64,000 nucleotides of DNA from Chamaecyparis obtusa (GCA_027943335.1 BSBK01002075.1:4415001-4479000), one strand, 5' to 3'. Shown: positions 1 to 15,314, counted from the stretch's first letter. Notes: a model not told the origin generated them from the sequence alone. A program made the numbers and translations.

Positions 1-2200
1 GAGAAAAAGACAAGAAAGTTTCTCAGAGGGTTATTACAATCTCCTTAGTAAGTCATCAGTTGAGAAAGGCTCGTTTGATGAGACAAACTTGTGTTGACTT
101 CAATATAGAACATAAAAATTTGGGTAGAGCACTTGCAAGAAGAGAAAGACTTGATGATCCGCTTCAAATTGATACATGGGCTTATGGTGGGAGACTTCCA
201 CATTTCGATAAGAAGCTAACAGATGTTGTCAAGGATGAAATTCAATGATTTTGGGATGCTAACTAAAGAGTGTCACCAAATGTGAAGGATGTTTTGAAGT
301 TGAGAGTTGGAAATTGAGACCACACTCCACATCCTAAACATTATGTGGAGGTAAGTCAAACAATGTTGTATAAAAATTTTTGTGAGACACATCCAACATT
401 GAAAATATCACAAAGGTCTTTTGAATCCGTGAAGCCATTTTATTGTGTACCTCTTAAGATTCAGAATACATGTTGTTGCAAATATCATGTTGAGTTTTCA
501 ATGCATCATGAATTATTATGATTTGTTCTACTTTGTATACTAATGAAATGCTAGAAGATTGTGGTGCAAGTGGTCTTCCAAAATCATCAAGAGACTTGCT
601 AGATCAATTTTTATGTCATAGAGATGATGGTTGTTTATTTTATAACAAAGAATGCTTAAATGCCAAGTGCTCAGAATGTAGTGGCTTGCCCAAGTTTAGG
701 ACATGTTTTCATGAGGGCTTAGAACACAATTTTGGAAAGACACTCGTCTAAAAAAAGGTATATGAAACAGTGAAATATACATTGAAGAGTGGAGGTGAAG
801 GCTCTAGATGTGAGTTAGTTGCAAAAGAATACAATGTTTCTGATTTTATCTTAGATTTCAAGACAAATCTTTTTTACAAGTATGCAAGGCATAGTCACAG
901 GTCTCAATGGCTGGATCAACAATTTAGGATGTGTAAGGACACTTTCCCCATTGGAACTATTATATCCATTGTAGACTTTGCGGAGAACTATACATTGCAG
1001 TCCCAAAATAAGACTCAAGCTCAATATTACAATTCCATTCAGGTTACTATTTTTGTACACATCACATATAGACATTCCCCTAATAGCACAAAAGATGAGC
1101 GAAAGATAATCAGAGAGTACCATTTTTATATGAGCGACAATAGGTCTCACTCTCATGATTTTGTTCAACATTATTTCCAGAACTATTTTGACTTCTTGCG
1201 GGAAAATGGTATTGCTATGGATAGGCATCTCATTTGGTTGAATAATTGCACCGGTCAATTTAAGAATGCCAAAATGTTTTATTGGTTGTGTAGAATGCAT
1301 GTGGAGAGAGGTGTACCTCATATTTGGAGTTTTTTTCAGTCAGGGCATGGGAAAGGGGAGCATGATGGAGCAGGTGTGTGTGTGAAGAGAGCTCTAGTTA
1401 AGGAGAAATTGAGGATTTCAGGTGCTGTACTTCTTGATACTCATTCTATTGTTGATTGGTGTACTTTAGCATTGTCGTAGGGGGGACTCTTGATTCTACA
1501 GTGCATAGATTCTTTTGGTTGGTTGAGGAGGGAACTATAGGAGACGGAATGGATTGTCAAATAGTGAAAGACTCTTCAAAAATGCATTCATTTCGAAGTT
1601 CCAATAGTAGTACATGGACCATTTGGACATGAGAGTTGGCTTATTTTTTCCCCATGTGTTTTCAGTATGATTGTGATCATTGTGAATCAAGTGAGTGGGT
1701 GGATACATGGGTTACACAGTATCTAACTCCTTTATCTTTGACACTCTCTATAAGAAATGATGACATTGACACTTCAGTTGAGTATGACCATATTTTAGAT
1801 CTTCTGCAGCCAGGAGATGTTTTTGCATTGGTTGCACCACAAGGGAATGATGAGAGGTCAGATTATTGGTCAACACGTTGTGTATGAGGTAAAAAAAAGA
1901 TTGTACAACTGATGACAGATGGTGATGGGTTCACATATCCTACTGGTTCAGTTGTTGTTGTGGGAACATGGCTGCGAACATACATGATTAGAAAGAATGG
2001 AATTCTTGCATTTGAAGACTATGAGAAGCACAAAAATATTCTCATGTATTCACACCTTGTTATAGCAACAAATGTCAAGTTGTCAAAGCATCAAGGAAGA
2101 CCAAAGACAAAATAACTTTGGATTATTAGTACTATTGATCATGAAGCACTATTGGAGACCCTGAAGGAAAGAGATGACCCTTCAGGAACACCTGACTAGG
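1..2200 (+). pseudogene. Decayed transposase-like gene, putative DDE/RNase-H-fold family (5' end outside window)
   Basis: Coding signal runs in three successive frames. It is open from base 3 to 248 and continues with stops to ~515; then 518-1480 in another frame, with one internal TAA at 749-751; then 1504-2200 in the third frame, with stops near 1630, 1885 and 2113. The first block is basic and Arg-rich (RKARLMRQT, ALARRERLDD). The middle block has Cys pairs (NAKCSECSGL) and then the conserved core: DFAENYTLQSQNKTQAQYY, a GQFKNAKMFYWL segment and SGHGKGEHDGAGVCVKRAL. From memory, proteins with these three motifs occur as multicopy, mostly unnamed genes in mosses, conifers and some animals. 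A nuclease fold is my inference from the spaced acidic motifs. The second acidic site reads LNNC where I expected an Asp. No terminal repeats were found. Confidence is high that it is a dead multicopy gene, lower for the function. Confidence 0.6.
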
Positions 2201-2736
2201 TAATAAGTTAACTTAGTGTATTGTTTTCTAAGTTGGTTAAGCTTAATTTCACCTTTCTTAGACTGTATTTTGAGTCAATAAACTTGGTTTTCTATGTGGA
2301 TTGTAACTTGTGTAGGAGCACCTATGAAGACACCTAAGATCACCATGGATCCAATCAGAGATAGAAGGACAAAATGATCCTTAATGGTTAATTGAGATCT
2401 TTTGAAGCCTATAATGGAAATTTGTAACAATCAATTTGATTTAAAAGTTAAATGTCCTAGAAGTCTTGATAAGGACTTATGACCAAAATCATGTATGGGT
2501 GGCCAATAGTGCCAACAAGGGATCTAAGTATACATTTTCTCAGAAAAAGGCAATGAAAACACATAATTTTTTATTATTTACTTATGTCATTTGCATGGTT
2601 TGAATTCTTACATGTTTGATTGTTGTTTCTAATGCTTTAAGGATATTATTTTTATCATTTCAAACAATCTTTGATTCTTTGAAAGTTCATTTGAATCAGA
2701 TGGATACATACATGATAGATGTAAATGATTCATTGT
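2201..2736. other. Spacer after the transposase-like relic; possible intron and 3' tail
   Basis: No open frame stands out. A possible intron runs from a GTAATAAG at about 2199 to an acceptor-like TTGTGTAG at about 2314, followed by a short coding-like stretch. This would fit a last exon of the upstream relic, but the evidence is weak. Confidence 0.25.
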
Positions 2737-4235
2737 GCAGTGAGGGTAAGTTGAAAGTAGCACCGTAGTGTATCTTTCAAACTGTCCATCCTGGCATCAA
2801 ACTGTCTACACCATCAACTCTGGTTGGTTGAGTAAACACTAGTGATAACCTCATTCCACCCACAGAGTCACTGGAATGCTCGCAACCACGCTCGACCCAA
2901 GTGACCCCAAGGTGCACTAAGCATGATTAGGAAATGATCTTATGATGCTTGTATCTCAGACCTCATGAGAGATATTGACAAACCATCAGGGGCTACAGGA
3001 TCATGATTCCAAGGTCTACAATAACCTCTCTCAATTTTGGGTGATTTGAATTCATTTGCATTTGGTAAGGCAATCTCAGTTGATGCCAAAACTTGCAGTG
3101 AGGGTTAGTTGAAAGTAGCTTTGCAGTGTATCTTTCAAACCGTCCGTCCTGGCATCGAACCGTCTGCTCCATAGACTCTAGTTGGCTGGGTAAACACCAA
3201 TAAAAACCTCATTCTGCCCATGGAGTCACTGGAACGCTTGCAACCATGCTCGACCCAAGTGACCCCAAGGTGCACTAAGCACGATTGGGTAGCGATATTC
3301 TGAGGCTTGTATCTTAGACCTCGTGAGAGGTATTGAAAAATTTTTAGGGGCTACATGATCATGATTCTAAGTTCTACAATAACCTCTCTCATTTTTGGGT
3401 GATTCGACTTCGTTTGCATTTGGCAAGGCGATCTCAGTCGATGCCAAAACTTGTAGTGAGGGTCAGTTGAAAGTAGCTCCGCAGTGTATCTTTCAAACCG
3501 TCCATCCTAGCATTGAACCATCTACTCCATTGGCTCCAGTTGGCTAGGTAAACACTAGTAACAACCCCGTTCCACCCATAGAGTCACTGGAACACTCACG
3601 ACCATGCTCGACCCAAGTGACCCCAATGAGGTCTACAATAACCTCTCTCAATTTCGAGCGATTCGACTTCGTTTGTATTTGGCAAGGCGATCTTAGTCGA
3701 TGCCAAAACTTGTAGTGAGGGTTAGTTGAAAGTAGCTCTGCAGTGTATCTTTCAAAGTGTCCATCCTGACATCAAACCATCTACTCCATCGACTCCAGTT
3801 GGCCAGGTAAATGCCAGTAACAACCCCATTCTTCCCATGGAGTCACTGGAATGCTCGCGATCACACTCGACCCAAGTGACCCCAAGGTGCACTAAGCACG
3901 ATTGGGCAGTGATATTTCAAGGCTCATATCTTAGACCTCGTGAGAGGTATTAAAAAACCATCAGGGGCTATGGGATCATGTTTCTGAGGTCTAGAATAAT
4001 TTTGGGCTATTCAATTTCCTTTGCATTTGGCAAGGTGATCTCAGTCGATGCCAAAACTTGCAGTGAGGGTCAGTTGAAAGTAGCTCCGCAGTGTGTCTTT
4101 CAAACTGTCTGTCCTGGCATCGAACCGTCTACTCCATTTGCTATAGTTGGCTGGATTAATGCCAATGAAAACCCCGTTCTGCCCATGGAGTCACTGGAAC
4201 GCTCATGACCACGCTCGACCCAAGTGACCCAAGGT
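2737..4235. repeat. Tandem array of a ~358-bp unit, five copies
   Basis: The landmark AGTGAGGGT followed by GTTGAAAGTAGC recurs at about 2738, 3095, 3454, 3713 and 4061, giving periods of ~358, 359, 259 and 348 bp. The third copy has lost about 100 bp between GTGACCCCAA and GGTCTACAATAACC. The fifth copy stops after about 173 bp, at the GTGACCCAAGG step. Copies differ mainly by transitions and small indels. Short open frames inside are not conserved between copies, so I do not call genes. It could be a minisatellite-like array inside a transposon. Confidence 0.85.
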
Positions 4236-4657
4236 ATGTGATTGAGGACAACAAATTCATTACATCTATTAATTTATTACACCTGCATAAATTATTATAT
4301 CTGGGTAATTTATTACATCTATTATAAAAAATTCAAACGAATTGACATATAACTTCAACAAGATATAATTTAAATCATAATGATAATCATAGTCAAGATA
4401 TAACTTCACCATTCAATTCCATAAACATGAATAATAAATATGTATACAAAAGATGACACAAATATAACATAAAAATGAACATGTTCTATATATAGAAAGT
4501 ATCAAATGTAATAAAAGTATCTCCATATACAAATATGGCACATACCATTTCAAAATGTCTACAAAATCAATTTTTCAAGGTGTATAATGTGGCATATATG
4601 CCATCTCAAAATGTGCCAAGTGGCATCTCTAAATGACCACAAAACTAAAACTACATC
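4236..4657. other. AT-rich spacer, no gene seen
   Basis: AT-rich sequence with short internal near-repeats (TTATTACATCT variants at 4258-4325, TGTGGCATATATGCC near 4590) and no coding signal. Confidence 0.5.
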
Positions 4658-4773
4658 CTATGTCATAGGGGGATCATCAAAATGTAGCCTCTTTGAAGAA
4701 GTGTTTGGCTTTGATTGATCCTGCATAAAAAATGAGTTCAAACCCAAGTTAGATTGCTTAGTTTATATGATTT

Positions 4774-4775
<2 letters not shown>

Positions 4776-4806
<31 letters not shown>
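4776..4806. repeat. (AC)n microsatellite
   Basis: About 15 uninterrupted AC units within an intergenic AT-rich stretch. Confidence 0.95.
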
Positions 4807-4810
<4 letters not shown>

Positions 4811-6831
4811 ATTCATAATTCAAACACTAATTTAATTAAAATTATAATTGAATACAAACATTTGTAGCTGGCCTCTCCGTCACCTACCACAATCAGGTGT
4901 CCTAGCATAAGTCTTTGGTAGTGAAAGGAAAATGCCACCAATACCAACTTTGACCTATAAATATGTATTTGCAATAATGAGATTAGTAGAGTGGTGCAAC
5001 ATAGAGTAATAAATCTACAAAATAGGATGATAGCATAATTAAATTACAAATTGATTGAACTAAAATTAAAACTTACATCCATTGATCCCACCTCTAGAAT
5101 AGTGGGCTGGGTCAACAAAGATATGAAAGATTCTCGTGGGCCCTCTCTCACACTGGGAGTAACCTATGAGAGTAAAAAGATTGTCAATTATATATAAATT
5201 TACTTCATCATAACAACCCTGGTTACAAAATACAAATAACAATATGTAAAAGTCTACGTACAATTGGGCTATCACTCTGAATCGAGATGCCTATCAGCCT
5301 AGGCTCCTGAACCTGTGTCGGGACATCATCAAGAGCCACACCCTATACAATAAAGTGCAAGTAAAATATTTATTACTACACACAAGTGGCATACATATGC
5401 ATGCATAATTAATCTTAAACAATTAATTACCTTTCCTTTGTCGACACATGAAGAAGGAACCCCCTCGTGCCCCCCACTAACATCAGCTGTAGCCTGCAAG
5501 AGTACAATAAGATGACAATATATTAGTAAATGCATTAATTTTATTACTCTAATTGATAGAGATTTAAGCATGTACACCAAATGATATAAAAAAAACTAAT
5601 GAGTACATAATTTATAATATACCATATAGGTTTCAAGGCCAAGTGAAATGGCCAAAAGTGTGGAGTCATCCACTTGTCTCAACTCCTCCTCTGTCATCGA
5701 CTGAACATAAATGGAAAAAATATATATACATAAGTGCATACAATCATTAAAACTAATATAAATAAATAAATTATTTTTAAATTAACTAAGTCATGTGACA
5801 AATTTATTTATAATATTTACTCTTACCATATCAACATGAGTCCATGGCTTTGCGTACCCCTCCTCAACACTCTCATGAGATGTAGATGCTCCATGAGGTG
5901 TTGCAACCTCTGCAGCTACGTCTCCTATATCCTCCTCACCAATAACATATTGATATGTATCAGCATCAGTAAGTGGTTCGAAGCACAAATTCTTGCATAT
6001 AATGCAAGTATGGGGCACACATACATGTGAATTGCTGCTAGATGTCAATGCGCTAGCATCATCTACACTAGGAGGCAACAATGACCTGGTTTGCATGACC
6101 AACTGATCACTCAGCAAATGAATGGCCCTAATACTCTGTGAGATAGCCTTTGCAATGATATCGGGATGCTGCACTAGAGGAGGGGGTGCGACATCACTAG
6201 GAGGGACAAAGGTAGTGGCCTTTTTGTGCTAGGCAAATGGCCTAGTCTGAGGAGCTCCTCCGCCTACACCCATGTTGGGCCTCATGCTCCAATAATTAAC
6301 ATTGTGACCAAGCACAAACTCAGCATACAATTTTTTTATGAAATAGAAAGGGAGCTCCAAATTTCTATGGGGTGGTTTATCAAAAACCATCCACTAGCTA
6401 TCCCAAAAGTGGGTGTGCATTGCTTTACTTGTGCACCATTTTATTGATAATTTGGGATTTTTGGGGTCAACTTTTAATCCAATTTTAGGATTAACAAAAA
6501 TGGAGGCTATATCTTCCTTAGTTATATTAAGGGCCGCAACCCCATCATGGTCAAGCTCGTCATCAAATTGGGTGTGCATATTATCACACTAGTGAAGAGC
6601 AGCATTATGTTGCTGCGTAAGGGTGTCAATGTTTTCAACAATGGTATTTAGGGTGGCAAGCATAGGAGCTAACACAGGTATATTCTGATATGTGTTTCTG
6701 AAGCCCCATATAGTGTTCAAGTTCTCGTGTATAAAATCCTCTAAAGATTGAGGGTTTTAAAGTGGTTTTGGATTGTTTTGGGGATCATTATTTGGTGGGG
6801 GAGGGTTATTATCTTCATTGTTGTCAGGGTG

Positions 6832-6849
6832 AACCCACAATAGTGGGTT
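6832..6849 (-). repeat. Short perfect hairpin, shared with 7913-7930
   Basis: AACCCAC and GTGGGTT pair around a four-base loop. On the minus strand it is preceded by AAAAAGTGT. The same ~25-base string occurs on the plus strand at about 7905-7929, with one extra G after it. At 6849-6832 it lies in the open frame of the minus-strand relic and reads KKCNPLLWVHP. Confidence 0.7.
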
Positions 6850-6981
6850 ACACTTTTTGCCTGAATGAACATTGAATTCTACATTTTCAAAAAAACTTTC
6901 AGACTCAGATGCATATTTTCGTTAAACCATTTGAAATCAGAAGATGAAGTAAATTAGAGTCTTTTAAGATTTTATGTCTAG

Positions 6982-8096
<1,115 letters not shown>

Positions 8097-8290
8097 TAAA
8101 CTGCGGAGTCAAATTTGTTGTTGGAGCAATTAGGTACCCAAAAATATTATGTATAGGATATGTGGAGCCATTTTCTAAACCCAAAACGTGGAGAGAAATG
8201 AGGAAAATGGCTCACAGGTTTTGATTTATGCCACAGGTTTCAGGTACCCAATATTTTCGGGTACCCAAAAAAATTGGGTACCCGATTACA
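8097..8290. repeat. Cluster of GGTACC/GGGTACCC palindromes; possible upstream minus-strand exon
   Basis: GGTACC occurs at 8133-8138 and 8243-8248, and GGGTACCC at 8259-8266 and 8276-8283. On the minus strand a good donor (ATCCG|GTAAGT) lies at about 8097-8093. It could end a first, perhaps untranslated, exon of the 4658-6930 relic, but I cannot connect the two. Confidence 0.35.
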
Positions 8291-8399
8291 GTTGTGCTTT
8301 GGTGTCAGGTTTGCCCAAGTGTAATGACACCTAGGCCTACCAAAAAGTCAACATACATTTTCATACACTTTTGGACAACTGAAAAGTGGATTTTTTTAC

Positions 8400-9475
8400 A
8401 TCGCCACTTTTTGGCCCCTCATGATCTTGCACATACCCTAGTTGACTGCTAAGGTTGCATAGTTTGTGTTGCAAATCACATGGCTGGTTGTGGGATGATG
8501 GGGTTGGAGATATGTGACTGTTTCTAGGTTCCTAAGGTGTGCATTTGTGCTTGATTAAGACTCCAAGAAGAGCATGACCTTGCAACAGGTTGTGATGTAG
8601 TAAGGTTTGGGAATGTGGAAGTGACTGTGGGGATTTGGGGTATGATTGGTTGGCTTAGGGGTCCTGTAGGAGGCATACCAGTTGTGTAAAATGGTTTTTA
8701 GGGTTATTTTGTGAGGATGGGTGGAAGAAGTGAGACTTGTGTAGAGGTTGGCTGGGCAATGAGAAAATTTGGCGCTTGGGTGAAGATTTGTTGGGTGGAA
8801 GATGGAGCGGCTTGTATTTTTCTTTATTGTGCAAGCAGTAAAGATGATGCTTTCATAAAAACTTGAGACACAAGAGGTGGAGGTGGCACTTTCATGGAGT
8901 TTTGTGCTTGAGAAAAGACTTGATATGCTGAGGGTGGAGATGACACTTGTGTGGAGCTTTGTGCTTGGATAAAGACTTGAGATGCTAGGGGTGGAGGTGG
9001 TGGTACCATGATAGTAAAAGGGGTTGATTGTTGCATGGTATGAATGATATGATGGGAGGTTTTAGATTGGATTAAGTGGGGAATCCATGAGACATCTTGG
9101 ATAGATTTTAGGAATGGGTCAAAAATTTCTTAAACAATTTTGTCAAATATTCCCCTCGAGAGGACCAATGGATGTGCAAGATTGAATTCCAGGATTCTTG
9201 GTGATAGTAGGGGGTGCCTTCCCGTGCAAATTTATCAAGGATAGTATTGAAATTTTGGCCTATGATTGCACTAACTATCTTTGCATGTCCTAGGTCACTC
9301 ATGAAAACTTCCATACAACCCATTGTGGGTACTTCATTATAGTCAACCCATATGTTCTTGATTTGAGCTTGTTGTTCTGGATCATATGAGATCATAGCTT
9401 TGTTAGGATCATTTATTGGGTCAGATGAACTAGCAGTGAGGTTAGGATCCATATTCTTTCTCTTCCTTGATCATC
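8400..9475 (-). pseudogene. Retroelement-like relic: short ORF followed by a Pro/Gln-rich tail
   Basis: The block starts MDPNLTASSSDPINDPNK at 9452 and stays open to 9108 (114 residues, with IKNIWVDYNEVPTMG and WSSRGEYLTKLFKKF). A one-base shift near 9115 moves the signal to the next frame, which stays open through 8824. That part is rich in Pro, Gln and Ser, with a roughly 17-residue imperfect repeat (ASQVFIQAQSS, AYQVFSQAQNS, VSQVFMKASS). Pro/Gln-rich coding signal with stops continues to about 8400. A gag-like or other transposon ORF is the most likely source, but no zinc knuckle or catalytic motif is visible. No host function is claimed. Confidence 0.4.
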
Positions 9476-10139
9476 TATGAGGTGGCATGAAATGTATGGC
9501 TTAGGAGGATGAGTCTATGACAAGGCATCTAAAGATGATGAGGATAATGCGAGATGGTCCTAAAGAGTCTAAGGAAAAAATAATGATGATGCAAGACCTA
9601 TGGTTTTGATGAGTGGATGAGTCTATGATACTTAAAGATTGTGGTGAGGCCCTAAGGGCCTAGAGGATGACTTAGTGTCAAAAATATGTGAGTTGCTTCC
9701 CCTAATGTAGGTTCAGGTGGGTATGTTTTGTTGACCTAGGATAGACTTGTGATCTTTTAGAAGACATGAATCTTGTTAATGTGAACCATCCTTTAGATCA
9801 AGGTGATGAGGCCACAAGGACAAAGATGAGCTACTCTAGAAAATGTTAAGTGAAAGAGTGAAGCTAAAGGATGGGTTTGATGTAGGATGTACAGGTTCTA
9901 AGAAACACAAAAGGAGGTGACACTAAGTAGTGTTCATGTTTGATTTTTTTTGGATTCTTGATTTATGGATGGGTTTTTCTTGAATGGTGATTTTGGGATG
10001 ACTAAGGTTGATCCGTAGGATGAAAATGCAGTCTAATGATGATGAAGAAGAGTAAGAAAGGATGGTTTTGTGATGTTCCTACTAGTTGTATGTCTCATAG
10101 CCAACAAAGGTGCGATTCTAGTGATATTTTCTCATGAAG
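9476..10139. other. Spacer, no gene seen
   Basis: G/T-rich sequence (many GATGAT and TGATGAGG words) with no open frame worth reporting. Confidence 0.45.
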
Positions 10140-10350
10140 AGTGAAAGCTTTTTGTTGAAGATGATTTTTTTGAGCTTCTCACGCTCTTGGATCCCTTGTT
10201 GGACTACTTCACAACATCTTGAATTTTCTTAGCCTCTTGATTAGCTGTCCTCTTTTCTTTGTAAATATGGGATAATGGGAGCTTCAATTTCTTATGTTTC
10301 ACCAAATCGGTCATGTGCTTAATCTCTTTGGTCCCAAAAATTTTGAAGGT
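10140..10350 (-). pseudogene. Short Lys-rich coding fragment
   Basis: On the minus strand about 65 codons read as a Lys-rich helical segment (HKKLKLPLSHIYKEKRTANQ, EAKKIQDVV) with one TAG. It is too short to classify. It lies on the same strand as the 8400-9475 relic and could be part of the same element. Confidence 0.25.
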
Positions 10351-12340
<1,990 letters not shown>

Positions 12341-12640
12341 CACAACAGTTGAGAAACATAAATATAGGCTTAATGTCACAATTGTTTAGAGACACAACAT
12401 AATTGAATGTTATACCCAAATGATGCAACACAACCACTACTCCTACAGTTCTAAGTGGGCATTGCGAGATCCAAAAACCAAATATAAAGAATCTATATAT
12501 GGTTTTTGGATCCCGCAGTGTCAACTTAGAACTACACGAGTAGTGGTTGTGTTGCATCCTCTGGGTATAGCATTCAATTATGTTGTGTCTCCAAAAAATT
12601 GTGACTATGATGCCTACATTTATGTTTCTCAGCTATTGTG
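12341..12640. mobile_element. Fold-back (MITE-like) element with ~140-bp inverted arms
   Basis: The left arm 12341-12480 and right arm 12500-12640 are inverted copies with a 19-bp spacer (12481-12499). Matching blocks include CACAACATAATTGAATG, GATGCAACACAACCACTACT and GATCCAAAAACCA. By eye the arms match at most positions, with scattered transitions and small indels. There is no coding capacity. A further partial arm copy (ACCTACATTTATGTTTTG) follows at 12641-12660. I could not identify a target duplication, so the superfamily is open. Confidence 0.8.
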
Positions 12641-12660
12641 ATACCTACATTTATGTTTTG

Positions 12661-13783
12661 TAGTTGTTGTGTTTATTTGCATGTTCTTTATGTGTTTGTC
12701 TTCTCTCCCTCACATTGAAAATAAGATTTTCCCACTCTGAATTGAGAATGTGCGTGCAACACAAGAAGAATATGCATGGATAGCAGATGGAGTTGAGAAA
12801 ACACAACATGTTTACATTGTTTTAATAGGTTAAAATTACAACGTTCATGATGGTCTATAACTTAAAATACGCAATTAAAGACCTCTATAAAAAATGCAAC
12901 CTTGTTGTGTTTTTCAACTCCACCTGATATCCTATGTATTTGAATTGAGATTGCATATTGAACTAGGTGTCTCCTTCTACATTGCCTGAAACCAAGAGAC
13001 TGTCACAGTTAACATCTAAAATCATTATTGAACTTTTGTTATTATTAAAAAGTACACTAGTCTCCTTTATTTCTTGTACACTATTTCTGTCGGCTAGTTT
13101 CTTCATGGATGGCCTCCACTTTCTTCCCCACTACAACTATAACCACGATTCATTCTCCTATAGTCATTACTATCTTCTCTATTGATCAGACCTCCATTGC
13201 AATTTCTTTGATGAAAATTTCCAAATTCACTATTTGGTATTCCTTCATCTCCCCTCAACTCCATCACTTATGGTTACAAATCAATTTCCAAGAATTAGAA
13301 TGGCATGTCTCATCATCACAACTAATCCACCTTAAATAATTGATTAACCATTCTAGACAAGATGACGATTTAAGGTTTTTTGTGAAGTTTCTAACTTGGT
13401 AGCTGCAATCAGCATTTGTATTACAAGTTTTGTTGTTGTTCAAGTAGTATGTTTTAGAAAAGAACCCATTGAACATTCTAATACTAATTTCTCCCAAAAT
13501 ATGAAATCCAGTAAAATTTAGCAAAAACCCCTCCAACATTACAACAATGTATAAAAGGAAACTCAGTGTTTCTAGTAGCGATAAATAGATTTTTTGAGAA
13601 GAGTAGAAGAAACAATAATAGAAACAATACGCTTGGAGGGAGAAAACCCTACAGACTTATGGCATACCTTTGTATGCAGCCCATTAACATTTCAAATGAA
13701 AGAATGAAAGAAAACATGGAACTAAGCTCAAACACGTGTAAATAAACATCAGTCATTATCAAATAAACATCGAGAAATAAACA
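12661..13783. other. Spacer, no gene seen
   Basis: Pyrimidine-rich around 13100-13330, otherwise AT-rich. Short open frames here show no recognisable protein signal. Confidence 0.45.
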
Positions 13784-14824
13784 TCAATCATTATCAAATA
13801 AGTTGCATAAATGAGAATCATTTTTTTTTGGCTTTTTCTTTTTTTCTGCTTCCCTATATTGTTGCAGAGGCATATCCTTGTCGACATCATCATTTCTTCT
13901 TAGCCGTGCACGTGATCTCTTTGTCCTTTGCAAAGGTGGGTCCTCTGCAATAACAAACAAAAGGCTTCAATTAAAAACATATTATCATAATTGGGGTTAA
14001 TTTAAAAATATATTCATTATTGTTACAAGAATTTCAATACTTTAAAAAATATAAACATGATGCTCTTTACCTTGTCCAACCACATCATCTTGCCCGACGG
14101 CTTGAACCTCAACACGCTCATCGAGAACAACCTCTACATACCCTGCAACTGCAATACAAAATGTTTTATTAATCCCAACATATTATAATTAAATTTTTAT
14201 TACTACACCAAATTCAATTTAACATGTTTACTTGTATTAAATATTCATTAATCAAAATTTGAATAGAAAATGTATACCTTGAGTACTACAATTCACATTA
14301 GAATTGATGCCTCCGTCGTGCTCGGCCGGTGCAGTATCAAGATTGGTTGGCTGCATTCCAATGTAAATAATTAGTGCATTTATTGACAATATATACATAT
14401 AAATACAAGACAAATATTGAGAAATGTTAATCATTCAGTTTAATACATATAAATATATTCACTTAAAAGTTTTAAATAAATATATAATCAGTGTTTCCTT
14501 ACTTAAAACAAATATATATTCACTTTATGTTGGAACTTAACATCAAATACAATAATTGGTAAAATTTTCAACTTGAAATAAAAATCAATTAGCTTATTTA
14601 CCTGATCAAAAGATCTAGCAGAAGAACCTTGTGCACTCATTGCTCGGTATCATTCAGCCGTGACTTTATAGCCTATTTTTTTGTCCTCTTTTGTAATCGG
14701 TTTTTTGAACTCCAAGGCCTGCATTTTTTATTGGTATCATGAATTTTTATTGTAGTGAATTTCATCAAAACTAAATTGATTGCAATTTAATTATAAATAT
14801 TTTCATACAATTTCTCATTTACTA

Positions 14825-15314
14825 ATACTTACAACTCATGCAGCAAGTTTTGAATATCCACCCGAGCCAAGCTTGTGTTGCCCATGCTTTTGTTTTCTTG
14901 CTATTGTTGCCTTTGTTGTGTCAGGAAACCTATGTGATGTTTGAAATATGTTAGATCACATAAGTACAAAGAGTAAATAGTACATAATCTCATTATTAAC
15001 ATTATCATGTATCTTCTTTCCTCGGGTGATATTACTCATCCACTATGTCTTGCACTTCTCTCAAGTGCATCCTTTTTAAGATCCTCCCACTCATTAATAG
15101 GAATATAGGGAGGCCACTCGTAATAAGGGTTGTGTTCTATTTGGATCTTGTAGTTGTCCCTAATATACTTCAAAACAGTGCCTGCTTTGTCAAGGAGTCT
15201 AAGTCTATGAAAGACTTTAGATCCTAAAAGTGTTGTCATAGAGTCAATGAGTTTATTCTTTAACCCTTTATCTTGTAATGACCACCTTTTAAGAAAAAAA
15301 ATTGATAGATTCAT
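14825..15314 (-). other. Transposase_24 (Ptta/En/Spm)-like region of the relic
   Basis: The Trp-rich block (KRWSLQDKGLKNKLIDSMTT, then PYYEWPPYIPINEWEDLKK) is followed after a short intron by PDTTKATIARKQKHGQHKLG and SGGYSKL. Plant Transposase_24 proteins typically end with a Trp-anchored helix, a basic N/R-rich helix and a Gly-Ser-Lys/Ser stretch in this order. The match is by pattern, not by search. Confidence 0.45.

Larger units (their letters stand above)
4658..6930 (-). pseudogene. Decayed multi-exon gene of unknown function, minus strand
   Basis: Read on the minus strand, short coding blocks are separated by AT-rich gaps with plausible AG/GT borders. A long first block (6930 to ~5827) is open apart from about five stops. 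It contains an Asn/Pro-rich stretch (DNNEDNNPPPPNNDP), a low-complexity middle and a Cys-containing VPHTCIICKNLCFEPL, and ends at a GTAAGAG donor. Next comes a small block with MTEEELRQVDDSTLLAISLG (~5700-5620), one with ATADVSGGHEGVPSS (~5490-5430), one near 5340-5270, one near 5170-5080 (RIFHIFVDPAHYSRGG), one near 4960-4870, and a last block with DQSKPNTSSKRLHFDDPP stopping at 4658-4660. Splice borders and order are inferred by eye. I do not recognise the protein. The layout resembles the relic at 13784-17460, so a transposon gene is my best guess. Confidence 0.45.

Noticed and set aside
2737..4235. CRISPR-like array
   Set aside because: The unit is ~358 bp with no short repeat/spacer alternation, and the sequence is plant nuclear DNA.
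13129..13137. CACTACAAC as a possible left CACTA terminus
   Set aside because: Only nine bases match the right terminus at 26607; the following sequence (TATAACC) diverges at once, and no subterminal repeats follow.
12967..13339. Short hydrophobic open frames
   Set aside because: Pyrimidine-rich DNA gives Leu/Ser/Phe runs; no start context, domain or homology pattern supports a gene.
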